In this document: positions 16,150-25,298 of the stretch, in pieces | How positions within the stretch are numbered: the first letter of the stretch is position 1 | Layout of the letters: each line of letters begins with the position of its first letter | Assembly: GCF_017115095.1 (NCBI RefSeq) | Contig: NZ_JABXKI010000039.1 | Coordinates: 1-36,499, forward strand | DNA length: 36,499 nt | From: Nostoc sp. NMS4 | GTDB lineage: Bacteria > Cyanobacteriota > Cyanobacteriia > Cyanobacteriales > Nostocaceae | Reading direction: 5' to 3' | Notes under the pieces: generated by a model | What the model saw: the letters and a program-made list of their open reading frames with translations, nothing else | Told to the model about the DNA's origin: nothing | Database searches by the model: none | Program-made: the position numbers and the translations under genes

Positions 16150-18270
16150 ATGACTTTAACTACAGATAGACATCAGGTTGAACTAGCAATACCTGATTAT
16201 CAATTAGAATCAGGATGCTCACATCCTTTCGGTGCAATCCCAAACAAAGATGGAGTAAACTTTTCCATCTTTTCAGAACACGCTACTTCTGTCGAACTCT
16301 TATTGTTCGATCAAGATGATTCCCCCCTACCGACACATACTATTCAGTTAGACCCAAAAATTAATAAAACCTTCCACTTTTGGCATATTTATGTGAGAGG
16401 GTTAAAACCAGGCGCTCACTACGCTTATCGAGTTAATGGTAATTCTGATTTACACCAAGCAGGACACCGCTTTAATAAAAATAAAGTATTGCTTGACCCT
16501 TATGCTAGAGGAAACACTAACGCTCTTTGGCAGCGTAGCGATGCTTTAGGGTCAAAAGACAATGTAACTACTTCAATGCGTAGTGTAGTTATAGATATAT
16601 CCGATTATGATTGGGAAGGCGATCGCCCGCTCAACCGATCGATGAGTGACACCATCATTTATGAGGTACACGTTGGCGGATTTACCAGATCGTCCTCTTC
16701 TGGCTGCAAATACCCCGGCACTTTTTCGGGAATTATCGAAAAAATTCCTTACTTGAAAGAGTTAGGAATCACAGCTATTGAACTACTACCAATATTTGAC
16801 TTTGACGAAAAGAACCTTCTCCGAGAAGTCAACGGCAAACAACTAAAAGACTACTGGGGATACAACCCACACAGTTACTTTGCTCCAGAAGCTTCCTATT
16901 GTGCTTTTCCTGATGTTGGCAATCATATCAGAGAGTTTCGAGATTTGGTCAAGGCTTTACACAAAGAAGGGATTGAAGTAATTCTCGATGTAGTCTTTAA
17001 CCACACCGATGAAGGCAACCATGAAGGCCCAACCATCAGCTTCAAAGGCCTTTTTAATGATATCTTTTATCACCTAGTACATTGGGATAAGCAGTACTAC
17101 ATGGACTACTCCGGGTGTGGCAATACCGTCAATTGCAACCATCCCATAGTAGAAAAGTTAATTGTAGATTGCCTGGAATTTTGGGTGAAAGAGATGCACG
17201 TCGATGGTTTCCGCTTTGATGAAGCCTCTATTTTATCTCGCAGCCAAGACGGAGTACCAATGATCCATCCGCCAGTGATTTGGCACATTGAAACATCCGA
17301 AACACTAGCTGACACCAAAATCATTGCCGAGGCTTGGGATGCTGGTGGACTTTATCAAATTGGTGACTTCCCTGGATATCGTTGGGCAGAATGGAACGGA
17401 CGTTTTCGAGACGATATTCGGCGCTTTGTCAAAGGAGATGCCGGAATAGTTGGGGCAGTTGCTTGGCGCATTGGTGGAAGTTCCGATCTTTACCAATCAA
17501 GCAGACATTTACCGATTAACAGTATCAACTTCATTAGTTGTCATGATGGGTTTACCCTCAATGATTTAGTTTCCTACAACCACAAACACAATGAAGCCAA
17601 TGGTGAAAACAATCGGGATGGCATCAATGACAATTTAAGTTGGAATTGTGGTGTTGAAGGAGAAACTGACAATCCACAAATTGATGGGTTACGTCGGCGA
17701 CAGATTAAGAATTTTGCAGCCATTCTCATGCTTTCTCAAGGTGTACCAATGATTGTGGCTGGTGATGAAATCAGACGTACTCAAAAAGGTAACAACAACG
17801 CTTACTGCCAAGATAACGAAATTAGTTGGTTTGATTGGGATCTTGCTCAGAAGAATGCTGATATTTTCAGGTTCTTCAAACTGATAATTAATTTCCGTAA
17901 GTGTTACTGCCATTCTGCTTTACGCCGGAGTAATTTTTTCACCGGTGAAGTTAACGAGCGCGGTTTAGCAGATATTGCTTGGCATGGCTGCAAGTTGTTT
18001 AAACCAGGTTGGCACGACTTTCATGCCAGAGTCCTGGCATTTACTCTCGGCGGCTTTGAAGGAGAAGCAGATATTCACGTCATGCTCAATATGTACTGGG
18101 AGGATCTAGAGTTTGAAATTCCTTCTATTAAAAATAGAAAATGGTACAGAGTCGTAGATACTGCGCTTCCTTCTCCGATAGATATTGCAGAGCCAGGGGA
18201 AGAAACTGTAGTTTCAGATAATACCTATTCTGTTAAAGAGCGTAGCGTTGTTGTGCTGATTTCTAAATAG
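16150..18270 (+). CDS. lti2: GH13 isoamylase/GlgX-type debranching enzyme, Lti2-like
   Basis: A 706-residue alpha-amylase-family enzyme with an N-terminal CBM48-like domain (about 25-130) and a GH13 barrel. All four conserved regions are present: D280-V-V-F-N-H285, G-F-R-F-D357 (nucleophile), I-I-A-E394-A-W (acid/base) and S-C-H465-D466. This organisation fits isoamylase or glycogen debranching enzymes that cleave alpha-1,6 branches. The gene lti2 of Anabaena variabilis, induced by cold and related to alpha-amylases, and its osmotically induced homologue in Anabaena 7120 (controlled by OrrA) are the likely relatives; the symbol is my inference from family and neighbours. The leader carries two candidate regulatory sites. 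It is followed after 37 bases by the AGE-STAS gene. Confidence 0.85.
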   Translation: MTLTTDRHQVELAIPDYQLESGCSHPFGAIPNKDGVNFSIFSEHATSVELLLFDQDDSPLPTHTIQLDPKINKTFHFWHIYVRGLKPGAHYAYRVNGNSDLHQAGHRFNKNKVLLDPYARGNTNALWQRSDALGSKDNVTTSMRSVVIDISDYDWEGDRPLNRSMSDTIIYEVHVGGFTRSSSSGCKYPGTFSGIIEKIPYLKELGITAIELLPIFDFDEKNLLREVNGKQLKDYWGYNPHSYFAPEASYCAFPDVGNHIREFRDLVKALHKEGIEVILDVVFNHTDEGNHEGPTISFKGLFNDIFYHLVHWDKQYYMDYSGCGNTVNCNHPIVEKLIVDCLEFWVKEMHVDGFRFDEASILSRSQDGVPMIHPPVIWHIETSETLADTKIIAEAWDAGGLYQIGDFPGYRWAEWNGRFRDDIRRFVKGDAGIVGAVAWRIGGSSDLYQSSRHLPINSINFISCHDGFTLNDLVSYNHKHNEANGENNRDGINDNLSWNCGVEGETDNPQIDGLRRRQIKNFAAILMLSQGVPMIVAGDEIRRTQKGNNNAYCQDNEISWFDWDLAQKNADIFRFFKLIINFRKCYCHSALRRSNFFTGEVNERGLADIAWHGCKLFKPGWHDFHARVLAFTLGGFEGEADIHVMLNMYWEDLEFEIPSIKNRKWYRVVDTALPSPIDIAEPGEETVVSDNTYSVKERSVVVLISK

Positions 18271-18307
18271 TTTCCAGTTAATAAGTTTCCAATTTGGAGT
18301 TAATTCA

Positions 18308-20479
18308 ATGAGTAATTTAGGCTTCTCATTTTCGGATTTGATTGCTGGGTATGTTACCGCTTTTGATTCAAGTCAGGGAGAGCATGGTACTTTTAATCTC
18401 AAAACCTCAGATGGGAGAAAATTTGAAGTAGCATTGACCTCAATGACTTATGCTGAACTAGTACGCAATTTAGATGAGCCTTTCTTTGATTGCACTAGCC
18501 AAATAAGTTCAATGCTCATTCCTAATTGCTATCTTTTCGCCTATGGCATTTTTTATCCTGAAGCAGGTGAGCATAAATTTGAAGCTAAACACATAGTTTT
18601 TCTCGGTAGAACAGAAAACGAATATCTTTTTGAAAGACCAGATTGGTGGGTCAAGCAGATCCGAAGCCTTGGCGATTTTTACCTCAAAGCTCAGTTTGAA
18701 GATGGCGATATTGATTATCGGAAATATCGCACAGGTATCGGTTTAGTTGGTTCCAAAGAAGATAGCACTCGTCAGGAAACTGACACCATTTCTCGTCTAG
18801 TTTACGGTTTTGCCACAGCCTACATGATGACTGGAGACGATCGCTATCTTGAAGCTGCGGAAAAAGGCACTGAATACCTCCGCCAACACATGCGTTTTCT
18901 CGATGAAGGCGAAGGAATTTGCTATTGGTATCATGCTGTTGATGTCAAACCAGGTGGTAGCGAACAGAAAATATTCTCCTCAGAATTTGGGGATGATTAT
19001 GACGCTATTCCAGCTTACGAACAAATTTATGCCCTGGCTGGCCCCACTCAAACCTATCGGATCACGGGCGATCCACGGATCATCAAAGATATCGACTTGA
19101 CGATTAATCTGTTTAACAAGTATTTCTTGGACAAGACAGAGAAAGGCGGATTTTTCTCCCACATCGATCCGATTACTCTCAGCCCCCATTCTCACACTCT
19201 AGGTCACAATCGCGCCAAGAAAAATTGGAACTCCGTAGGCGATCATGCCCCAGCTTATTTGATCAATCTTTGGCTAGCGACTGGCAAAGAAGAATACGCA
19301 AATTTCCTTGAGTACACCTTCGACACCATTGAAAAGCGGTTCCCAGATTACGACCATAGCCCATTTGTTCAAGAGCGTTTTTATGAAGACTGGACTCATG
19401 ATACAACTTGGGGATGGCAGCAGAATCGAGCAGTTGTCGGTCATAACCTGAAAATTGCTTGGAACTTAATGCGAATGAACCACTTAAAGCCAAAAGAAAA
19501 CTATGTGGCTTTGGCAGAAAAGATTGCCGAAATCATGCCAGCAGTCGGTAGCGACCAACAGCGTGGGGGGTGGTACGATGTGGTGGAACGCACCTTAAAA
19601 CCAGGGCAAGAGGTACACCGCTTTGTCTGGCATAACCGGAAAGCTTGGTGGCAGCAAGAACAAGCCATCTTAGCTTACTTGATCTTGAATGGCTCACTTG
19701 ATAAACCTGAGTATCAACGCCAAGCCCGTGAAGCGGCAGCTTTTTATAATGCTTGGTTCCTCGATTACGTGGCTGGCGGTATCTACTTCAATGTTCTCTC
19801 AAATGGGATTCCCTACTTGTTAGGAACAGAACGAGGCAAGGGAAGCCACTCAATGAGCGGTTATCACTCCTTTGAATTAGCTTACTTAGCTTGCGTTTAT
19901 ACGAATCTGTTGATTACCAAACAGCCAATGGATTTGTACTTTAAACCAAAGCCAGGTGGCTTTAAGGACAACATTCTGCGAGTCGCACCAGATATCTTAC
20001 CACCCGGTAGTGTGCGGATTGGCGATGTATGGATCAATGGGCAAAGGTATGCCGATTTTGATGCTGCAAACTTGACAGTCAAACTGCCTGTTACTCAAGA
20101 TGATGTGAAAGTTAGAGTCAGACTTCTGCCGACTCAAATATCTTTCGATGCAACTTTGTTAGAAGTCAGTAATGGTACTGCCAAAATCTCCTTAACTGGT
20201 TTATTGGATGCTAATGGTGTGGTACATTTTCAGGAAGCGATCGCTAAAGCTACAGCACAGCCAATCAATCGTCTAGTCTTACTACTACAAGACCTGGAAT
20301 GTATTACTACTGCTGGTCTACGGTCTTTGATTTTCGCTAAACAAAAACTGGGTTCTGATGTTGAACTCTACATGGTTGGCGCACCGGAGAACGTGAAACA
20401 ATTCCTGATGATGAGTGCATTTTGTGACAGTGTAACTGTGTTAGATAAGTATGAAACTACTGAAATGGCTACTGTGTAG
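18308..20479 (+). CDS. AGE-type (alpha/alpha)6 barrel protein fused to a STAS domain
   Basis: A 723-residue three-part protein. Residues 1-110 form a short beta-rich domain. Residues about 115-540 look like an N-acylglucosamine 2-epimerase/cellobiose 2-epimerase barrel, with conserved-type His and aromatic positions (V-V-G-H379-N-L-K, A-W-W-Q-Q-E 446-451, S-G-Y-H520). Residues about 615-715 resemble a STAS domain (R-L-V-L-L-L-Q-D-L-E, then I-T-T-A-G-L-R at 666-672), where anti-sigma-factor antagonists carry the phosphorylated Ser; here Thr668 is at that place. The function may be sugar epimerisation with regulatory control. It lies 37 bases after the GH13 gene and is probably cotranscribed with it. 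Confidence 0.78.
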   Translation: MSNLGFSFSDLIAGYVTAFDSSQGEHGTFNLKTSDGRKFEVALTSMTYAELVRNLDEPFFDCTSQISSMLIPNCYLFAYGIFYPEAGEHKFEAKHIVFLGRTENEYLFERPDWWVKQIRSLGDFYLKAQFEDGDIDYRKYRTGIGLVGSKEDSTRQETDTISRLVYGFATAYMMTGDDRYLEAAEKGTEYLRQHMRFLDEGEGICYWYHAVDVKPGGSEQKIFSSEFGDDYDAIPAYEQIYALAGPTQTYRITGDPRIIKDIDLTINLFNKYFLDKTEKGGFFSHIDPITLSPHSHTLGHNRAKKNWNSVGDHAPAYLINLWLATGKEEYANFLEYTFDTIEKRFPDYDHSPFVQERFYEDWTHDTTWGWQQNRAVVGHNLKIAWNLMRMNHLKPKENYVALAEKIAEIMPAVGSDQQRGGWYDVVERTLKPGQEVHRFVWHNRKAWWQQEQAILAYLILNGSLDKPEYQRQAREAAAFYNAWFLDYVAGGIYFNVLSNGIPYLLGTERGKGSHSMSGYHSFELAYLACVYTNLLITKQPMDLYFKPKPGGFKDNILRVAPDILPPGSVRIGDVWINGQRYADFDAANLTVKLPVTQDDVKVRVRLLPTQISFDATLLEVSNGTAKISLTGLLDANGVVHFQEAIAKATAQPINRLVLLLQDLECITTAGLRSLIFAKQKLGSDVELYMVGAPENVKQFLMMSAFCDSVTVLDKYETTEMATV

Positions 20480-20498
20480 ATTGGGTTAGTTTTGAGAG

Positions 20499-20550
20499 GT
20501 TTGTAGTAAGCACTTTAGTGCTGAAAAAATCAAGAACTCTTACTACAAAC
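20499..20550. repeat. Interspersed palindrome GTTTGTAGTAAG, copy 2
   Basis: 52 bases, GTTTGTAGTAAG to CTTACTACAAAC, an inverted-orientation relative of 10345-10402. It sits 19 bases after the AGE-STAS stop codon and could also act as a 3' hairpin. Confidence 0.7.
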
Positions 20551-20563
20551 TTATTTGGTGGTC

Positions 20564-20596
20564 AGATCCCCGACTTCTTGAAGAAGTCGGGGATCT
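20564..20596. repeat. Perfect 16+1+16 palindrome
   Basis: AGATCCCCGACTTCTT, one G, then its exact complement AAGAAGTCGGGGATCT. This very stable hairpin is a typical dispersed element of Nostoc-type genomes. It has no T tract. Confidence 0.85.
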
Positions 20597-20621
20597 CGCA
20601 ACCTTATTAATGGGACAGATT

Positions 20622-20808
20622 ACTAGTAGTCTGTCAAGCGAAGTTTGAAGGGTAAAGGAACGAACCGCATTCGCGTTAGCGTCTCCCCTTCTCCCAAAGG
20701 GAGAGGCTAACGCCAAGGGAGAAGGACGCAAAGAGCGCAAAGGAAGAAGGAAAAGAGAGAAGTAAAAATTTCATTTACCAAGCATTGTTTGCTTGACGGA
20801 CTACTAGT
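20622..20808. repeat. MITE-like element with ACTAGTAGTC inverted ends
   Basis: 187 bases with 18-base inverted ends: ACTAGTAGTCTGTCAAGC (20622-20639) and GCTTGACGGACTACTAGT (20791-20808), 17/18 complementary. TTA flanks CTAG on both outer sides, a possible 3-base target duplication. The interior includes an inverted CTCCC/GGGAG-rich module. It is related in its ends to 10307-10569. Confidence 0.75.
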
Positions 20809-20846
20809 TAAACAATTACAAGTATTATTCCCAGAAAGGAGCTATC

Positions 20847-22508
20847 TTGGTTAATCCTGTACTACTTACTGTTGACGATGACCCCGGAGTTTTACGAGTC
20901 ATAGAGCGAGATCTCCGACATGAATATGGCGATCGCTTTCGAGTACTAAGAGCCGACTCAGGTGCAAATGCTTTGAGAGTATTGCAACAGGTAAAATTAC
21001 GTAACGAGACAGTTGCGCTCTGTGTGGTAGACCAGCGAATGCCACAAATGTCGGGTGTGCAGTTCCTTGAACAGGCTATGGAAATTTTCCCGGCTGCAAA
21101 ACGAGTTTTACTAACAGCTTATGCAGACACCGATGCTGCGATCTCTGCGATCAATACAGCCAAAATTGATTACTATCTTCTCAAACCCTGGGAGCCGCCA
21201 CAAGACCTTTTATACCCAGTTCTGAGCGATTTATTAGACGATTGGGTTTCGTCATACCGCCCACCTTTTGAAGGTATCCGCGTTATTGGCTCTCGTTGGT
21301 CGCCCAAGAGTCATCACATTAAGGACTTTTTGGCCCGCAACTATATGCCTTATCAGTGGTTAGACATTGAGGTAGAGGAAGAAGCGCGCCAGTGGGTTAG
21401 TTATGCTCAATGTAATACCGCACATTTGCCACTAGTAGTTTGCCCTGATGGTTCGTATCTTACACAACCAACCCACGCCGAAATTGCTGAAAAAATCGGG
21501 TTGAAGATGCAAGCCCAAATGCCCTTTTATGACTTGGTGATCGTTGGGGCTGGGCCAGCTGGTTTGGCAGCAGCAGTCTACGGAGCTTCTGAAGGTCTAC
21601 GCACAGTATTAATTGAAAAAGAGGCTCCAGGGGGTCAAGCCGGAACGAGTTCGCGTATCGAGAACTATTTAGGCTTTCCCCAAGGAATTGCCGGATCGGA
21701 ATTAGCTCGCCGCGCCGTTACTCAAGCGAAACGATTCGGGGTAGAGATTCTCTCACCTCAAGAGGTAATTAACATTCGTTTGCAAGATTCTTATCGCATC
21801 ATCAAACTGAAAGATGGGACAGAATTAAGCTGTTACGCATTACTGATTGCCACAGGTGTGTCATATCGCAAGCTTGATGTACCGGGCATTGAGAATCTGA
21901 CTGGGGCGGGTGTGTACTATGGGGCGGCAATGACCGAAGCCCTTTCCTGCCAAAATGAAGATGTTTATGTAGTTGGTGGAGCGAACTCAGCTGGACAGGC
22001 TGCGGTTTACATTTCTAAGTACGCTCGTCATGTGACTATATTGGTACGTGGCAATTCCCTGGCTACAAGTATGTCAAAGTACTTAATAGACCGAATTTTA
22101 GCAACAGACAATATCACAGTACGTTTTCACTCCCACATCGTCGAGGTTCATGGCCAGACTAGCTTAGAGGCAATTACACTCGCTAACACTAAAACCCATG
22201 AAAAGGAAACTATTCCGACAAAGTTGCTGTTTATCTTAATCGGTGCAAAACCACACACTGATTGGCTGGCGGGAATTGTGGAGAGAGACGAACAAGGCTT
22301 TATCTTAACCGGGCCGAGCCTAACACTAAATAAACGCTGTTCAAAGCAATGGCAACTCGATCGCGAACCCTTCCTGCTTGAATCCAGTATACCAGGCATT
22401 TTTGTGGCTGGAGATGTGCGTAACGGCTCTGTGAAGCGAGTTGCTTCTGGGGTTGGAGAGGGTGCGATCGCTATTCAGTTTATCCATCAATATCTAAGTA
22501 AGGTGTAA
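20847..22508 (+). CDS. Receiver domain fused to thioredoxin-reductase-like flavoprotein
   Basis: A 553-residue protein starting at TTG, supported by AAAGGAG before it. Residues 1-130 form a response-regulator receiver with acidic D10-D12, phospho-acceptor D62, T90 and K113. Residues about 143-222 resemble a glutaredoxin-like domain in which the redox motif is replaced by W-S-P-K-S (151-155). Residues 228-550 are a two-dinucleotide-fold reductase with G234-x-G-x-x-G for FAD, G377-G-A-N-S-A for NAD(P)H and a terminal G-I-F-V-A-G-D-V-R. The CxxC of thioredoxin reductase is absent (Y-Y-G-A-A-M-T at 357-363). It is probably controlled by the histidine kinase encoded 2 bases downstream. Confidence 0.88.
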   Translation: MVNPVLLTVDDDPGVLRVIERDLRHEYGDRFRVLRADSGANALRVLQQVKLRNETVALCVVDQRMPQMSGVQFLEQAMEIFPAAKRVLLTAYADTDAAISAINTAKIDYYLLKPWEPPQDLLYPVLSDLLDDWVSSYRPPFEGIRVIGSRWSPKSHHIKDFLARNYMPYQWLDIEVEEEARQWVSYAQCNTAHLPLVVCPDGSYLTQPTHAEIAEKIGLKMQAQMPFYDLVIVGAGPAGLAAAVYGASEGLRTVLIEKEAPGGQAGTSSRIENYLGFPQGIAGSELARRAVTQAKRFGVEILSPQEVINIRLQDSYRIIKLKDGTELSCYALLIATGVSYRKLDVPGIENLTGAGVYYGAAMTEALSCQNEDVYVVGGANSAGQAAVYISKYARHVTILVRGNSLATSMSKYLIDRILATDNITVRFHSHIVEVHGQTSLEAITLANTKTHEKETIPTKLLFILIGAKPHTDWLAGIVERDEQGFILTGPSLTLNKRCSKQWQLDREPFLLESSIPGIFVAGDVRNGSVKRVASGVGEGAIAIQFIHQYLSKV

Positions 22509-22510
22509 TT

Positions 22511-23968
22511 ATGTTAGATGCTTTGCGTCAGGTGTCACTTTTTGCACAATTGACAGATGAGCAATTGCAATGGTTATCTGAACATAGCTGTGAACTATGT
22601 CTGATTTCGGGAGAATACATAGCCATTGAAGGAGAACCACTAGACTATTTCTACGTGCTGATAGAAGGCGAAATTGAGTTTACCAAAAAGGTCGGCAATG
22701 CAGAAAAACACGTCATGAGTTTTGGTGCTGGAACATACACAGGTCATGAGTTGATTCTCTTAGATGCTCCTCACCATCTCGTTAACGTGCGTGCCGTCAA
22801 ACCGAGCTATATGTTGAAATGGAAGACAGATACTTTCTGGGAAATGCTGACAACCTGTCCGTCGATTACACGCGACCTTTTAATCATGACGGCGCAACGG
22901 GTGCAAATGTTGGAATCTATGTCACAACACCACCAAAAGCTAATTGCACTCGGCACTTTAGCAGCTGGACTGGCCCACGAGTTAAATAACCCAGCAACAG
23001 CTGTTGTCCGAGGTGGGAAGCACTTGCACAAAATCTTTCAACAATTGCCATCTCTGGGACTCAAACTCAATCACAGGCAGATGACAAAAAAACAACTGCT
23101 GTTTCTTGACAATTTGCTGCACACAGTAATTGTACGTGCTGAAACACCCTGCGACTTAGAAGATTTACTCGCGCAGAGCGATCGCGAGCAAGAAGTGACA
23201 GTCTGGCTGGATTTACACAATGTACCTGATGGCTGGAAAATTGTTTCTTCCTTAGTCCGGGGAGGATTGGATACTCAATACCTGGATACCATTGTGGAGT
23301 ATTTACCCCCAGAATCCCTCGCTGAAGTTCTAGCTTGGCTCGATGCCACACTCACAGGAATTGAACTGTTGGATGAAATTGACCAAAGTTCGGGGCGCAT
23401 TTCCGAACTGGTCAAAGCTATTAAAGAGTACTCCTATATGGATCAAGCTCCTATGCAGGAGGTAGATATACATCAGGGAGTTGAAAGTACGCTAACTATT
23501 CTCGGTCATAAGCTCAAGGGCGGCATTAGTTTAACGCGCGATTATGACAAAAGCCTACCGCTAATCTCAGTGTATGGTAGCGAACTCAATCAGGTATGGA
23601 CGAATCTGATTGACAATGCGATCGATGCAATGAATGGACAAGGACAAATCAGAATTCGCACAGCAAGAGAAAATAACTGTGTGCTAGTAGAAGTTGCTAA
23701 TAACGGCCCAGTAATTCCGCCAGAAATCCAAGAGCGCATATTCGAGCCGTTCTTCACCACTAAGGGGGTAGGCCAAGGAACAGGCTTAGGTCTAGTGATT
23801 AGTTACCGAATTGTTGAAAAGCATAAAGGCGAGATCCGCTTGTTCTCCGAACCAGGAAGCACACGTTTTCAGGTTATTTTGCCCATATCTTTGGCTGAAA
23901 CAACATCTGAATGCCATCAATGCAAATTTATACCATCCGATAATACTATGCAATTTATACACAGTTGA
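22511..23968 (+). CDS. Cytosolic histidine kinase with cNMP-binding-type sensor domain
   Basis: A 485-residue kinase without membrane helices. Residues 1-130 match a cyclic-nucleotide-binding/CRP-type beta-roll. A dimerisation helix follows with the H-box G-L-A-H156-E-L-N-N-P, then an unusually long insert (about 170-310) before the ATP-binding core with the N-box N-L-I-D-N-A-I-D-A-M, F-box F-E-P-F-F-T-T-K and G-box G-T-G-L-G-L. Only 2 bases separate it from the receiver-flavoprotein gene, so the two form a kinase/regulator pair. The ligand of the sensor domain is unknown. Confidence 0.9.
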   Translation: MLDALRQVSLFAQLTDEQLQWLSEHSCELCLISGEYIAIEGEPLDYFYVLIEGEIEFTKKVGNAEKHVMSFGAGTYTGHELILLDAPHHLVNVRAVKPSYMLKWKTDTFWEMLTTCPSITRDLLIMTAQRVQMLESMSQHHQKLIALGTLAAGLAHELNNPATAVVRGGKHLHKIFQQLPSLGLKLNHRQMTKKQLLFLDNLLHTVIVRAETPCDLEDLLAQSDREQEVTVWLDLHNVPDGWKIVSSLVRGGLDTQYLDTIVEYLPPESLAEVLAWLDATLTGIELLDEIDQSSGRISELVKAIKEYSYMDQAPMQEVDIHQGVESTLTILGHKLKGGISLTRDYDKSLPLISVYGSELNQVWTNLIDNAIDAMNGQGQIRIRTARENNCVLVEVANNGPVIPPEIQERIFEPFFTTKGVGQGTGLGLVISYRIVEKHKGEIRLFSEPGSTRFQVILPISLAETTSECHQCKFIPSDNTMQFIHS

Positions 23969-23984
23969 TTAAGGAGTGTATGGC

Positions 23985-25160
23985 ATGAATAAATGGTTGA
24001 AATCTCCTGAGTTACGTATTAGTGAAGATCGGGAAGAAGAACGACACGCAACGTGGTTAGAACTTTTTTTTGATCTATTTTTCGTGGTTGCGATTTCGGA
24101 GCTTGCTCACAATCTCAATCGGGATGTCTCACTATCGGGCTTCCTTGGCTTTCTGCTGCTCTTTGTACCAATTTGGTGGTCTTGGATTGGTGCTACTTTC
24201 TACGCCAATCTTTTTGATACTGATGATTTGGGACACCGGCTCCTGACCGCTTTACAAATGCTTGCAGTGGCAGCACTAGCAGTTAACGTACACGATGGGT
24301 TGGGTAAAGGTTCAGTTGGTTTTGCTCTTGCTTACGCTATTGTTCGAGTGTTGCTTGTTGTCGAGTTCTTACGTGCTGGAAGGCATATAGTTACAGCACG
24401 ACCACTAACAACCCGAATCGCCAGCAGTTCTGGACTAGGGGCTTTACTTTGGTTGGCATCGGTATTTGTACCAATACCACTACGATTTGGGTTTTGGATT
24501 TTAGCGCTGACAGTAGAATTTGGAATAGTATTGACAGCCGGAAAGTCTGTCCATGTGGAACTGGCTCCCCACGCTTCACACTTGCCTGAACGTTTTGGCT
24601 TATTTACCTTAATTGTGCTAGGCGAGACGGTATTAGCGGTAGTGAATGGAGTCGCACAGCAGGAGTGGAATTTCTCATCTGCATATACTGCCGTATTTGG
24701 CTTGAGTATTGCTTTTAGTTTGTGGTGGCTGTATTTTGACAACCTTGGTGGTTCAGCAATCCAGGCTGCTCGTGCTTGCCGCCACATCAGAGCTTATCAG
24801 ACTTGGGTCTATATGCATTTACCTTTGGTAATTGGTATTGCCGCTACCGGAGTTGGGGTGGAACACGCCCTAGCAAGTGATACAGGTGTAGTACTGGCAT
24901 CTGCTGAACGCTGGCTGATTTGCGCTAGCTTGGTGCTGTGCTTCTTTACCCTTGGAATCATCTATCTGACTGGTGTAAGTACTGACACTAGACTACGCTG
25001 CAAAGTCCGGGCGGGGTATCGCTTTCTGGCAGCAGCTGTTATTTTGATTATTGCTGTAACTGGCGCGGGTTTGTCAGCTATGGAGTTGATTGGGCTGATA
25101 GCTGTGGTTGGTATTGTTCAAGTTATTCTCGATCTGCGTCAGGTTACTAGTTTTTTATAA
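23985..25160 (+). CDS. LtrA family membrane protein (low temperature requirement protein A)
   Basis: A 391-residue polytopic membrane protein with many predicted helices. The N-terminal family signature H-A-T-W-L-E-L-F-F-D-L-F-F-V-V-A is at residues 21-36. I use ATG 23985 because AAGGAG lies eight bases before it; a GTG at 23976 overlaps that site. LtrA was first linked to cold growth in Listeria; its biochemical role is unsettled. It starts 16 bases after the kinase gene and probably belongs to the same transcript, closing the stress island. Confidence 0.85.
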   Translation: MNKWLKSPELRISEDREEERHATWLELFFDLFFVVAISELAHNLNRDVSLSGFLGFLLLFVPIWWSWIGATFYANLFDTDDLGHRLLTALQMLAVAALAVNVHDGLGKGSVGFALAYAIVRVLLVVEFLRAGRHIVTARPLTTRIASSSGLGALLWLASVFVPIPLRFGFWILALTVEFGIVLTAGKSVHVELAPHASHLPERFGLFTLIVLGETVLAVVNGVAQQEWNFSSAYTAVFGLSIAFSLWWLYFDNLGGSAIQAARACRHIRAYQTWVYMHLPLVIGIAATGVGVEHALASDTGVVLASAERWLICASLVLCFFTLGIIYLTGVSTDTRLRCKVRAGYRFLAAAVILIIAVTGAGLSAMELIGLIAVVGIVQVILDLRQVTSFL

Positions 25161-25298
25161 ATCTAGACTTTAGACTGAAATAGAGCGATCGCTCAGTTAG
25201 TAGCTGTACAAAAAAAGAAAGGGATGCCAGTAAAAGAAGCATCCCAGTAAGGGAAAATGAAAAAAGCACAACCAATTTTCATCTATATGGATGTGATG

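Larger units (their letters stand above)
20480..20846. other. Repeat-filled gap before the receiver-flavoprotein gene
   Basis: 367 bases consisting almost entirely of three palindromic elements: 20499-20550, 20564-20596 and 20622-20808. Only the last 38 bases, with the AAAGGAG ribosome-binding site of the next gene, look unique. Confidence 0.7.
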
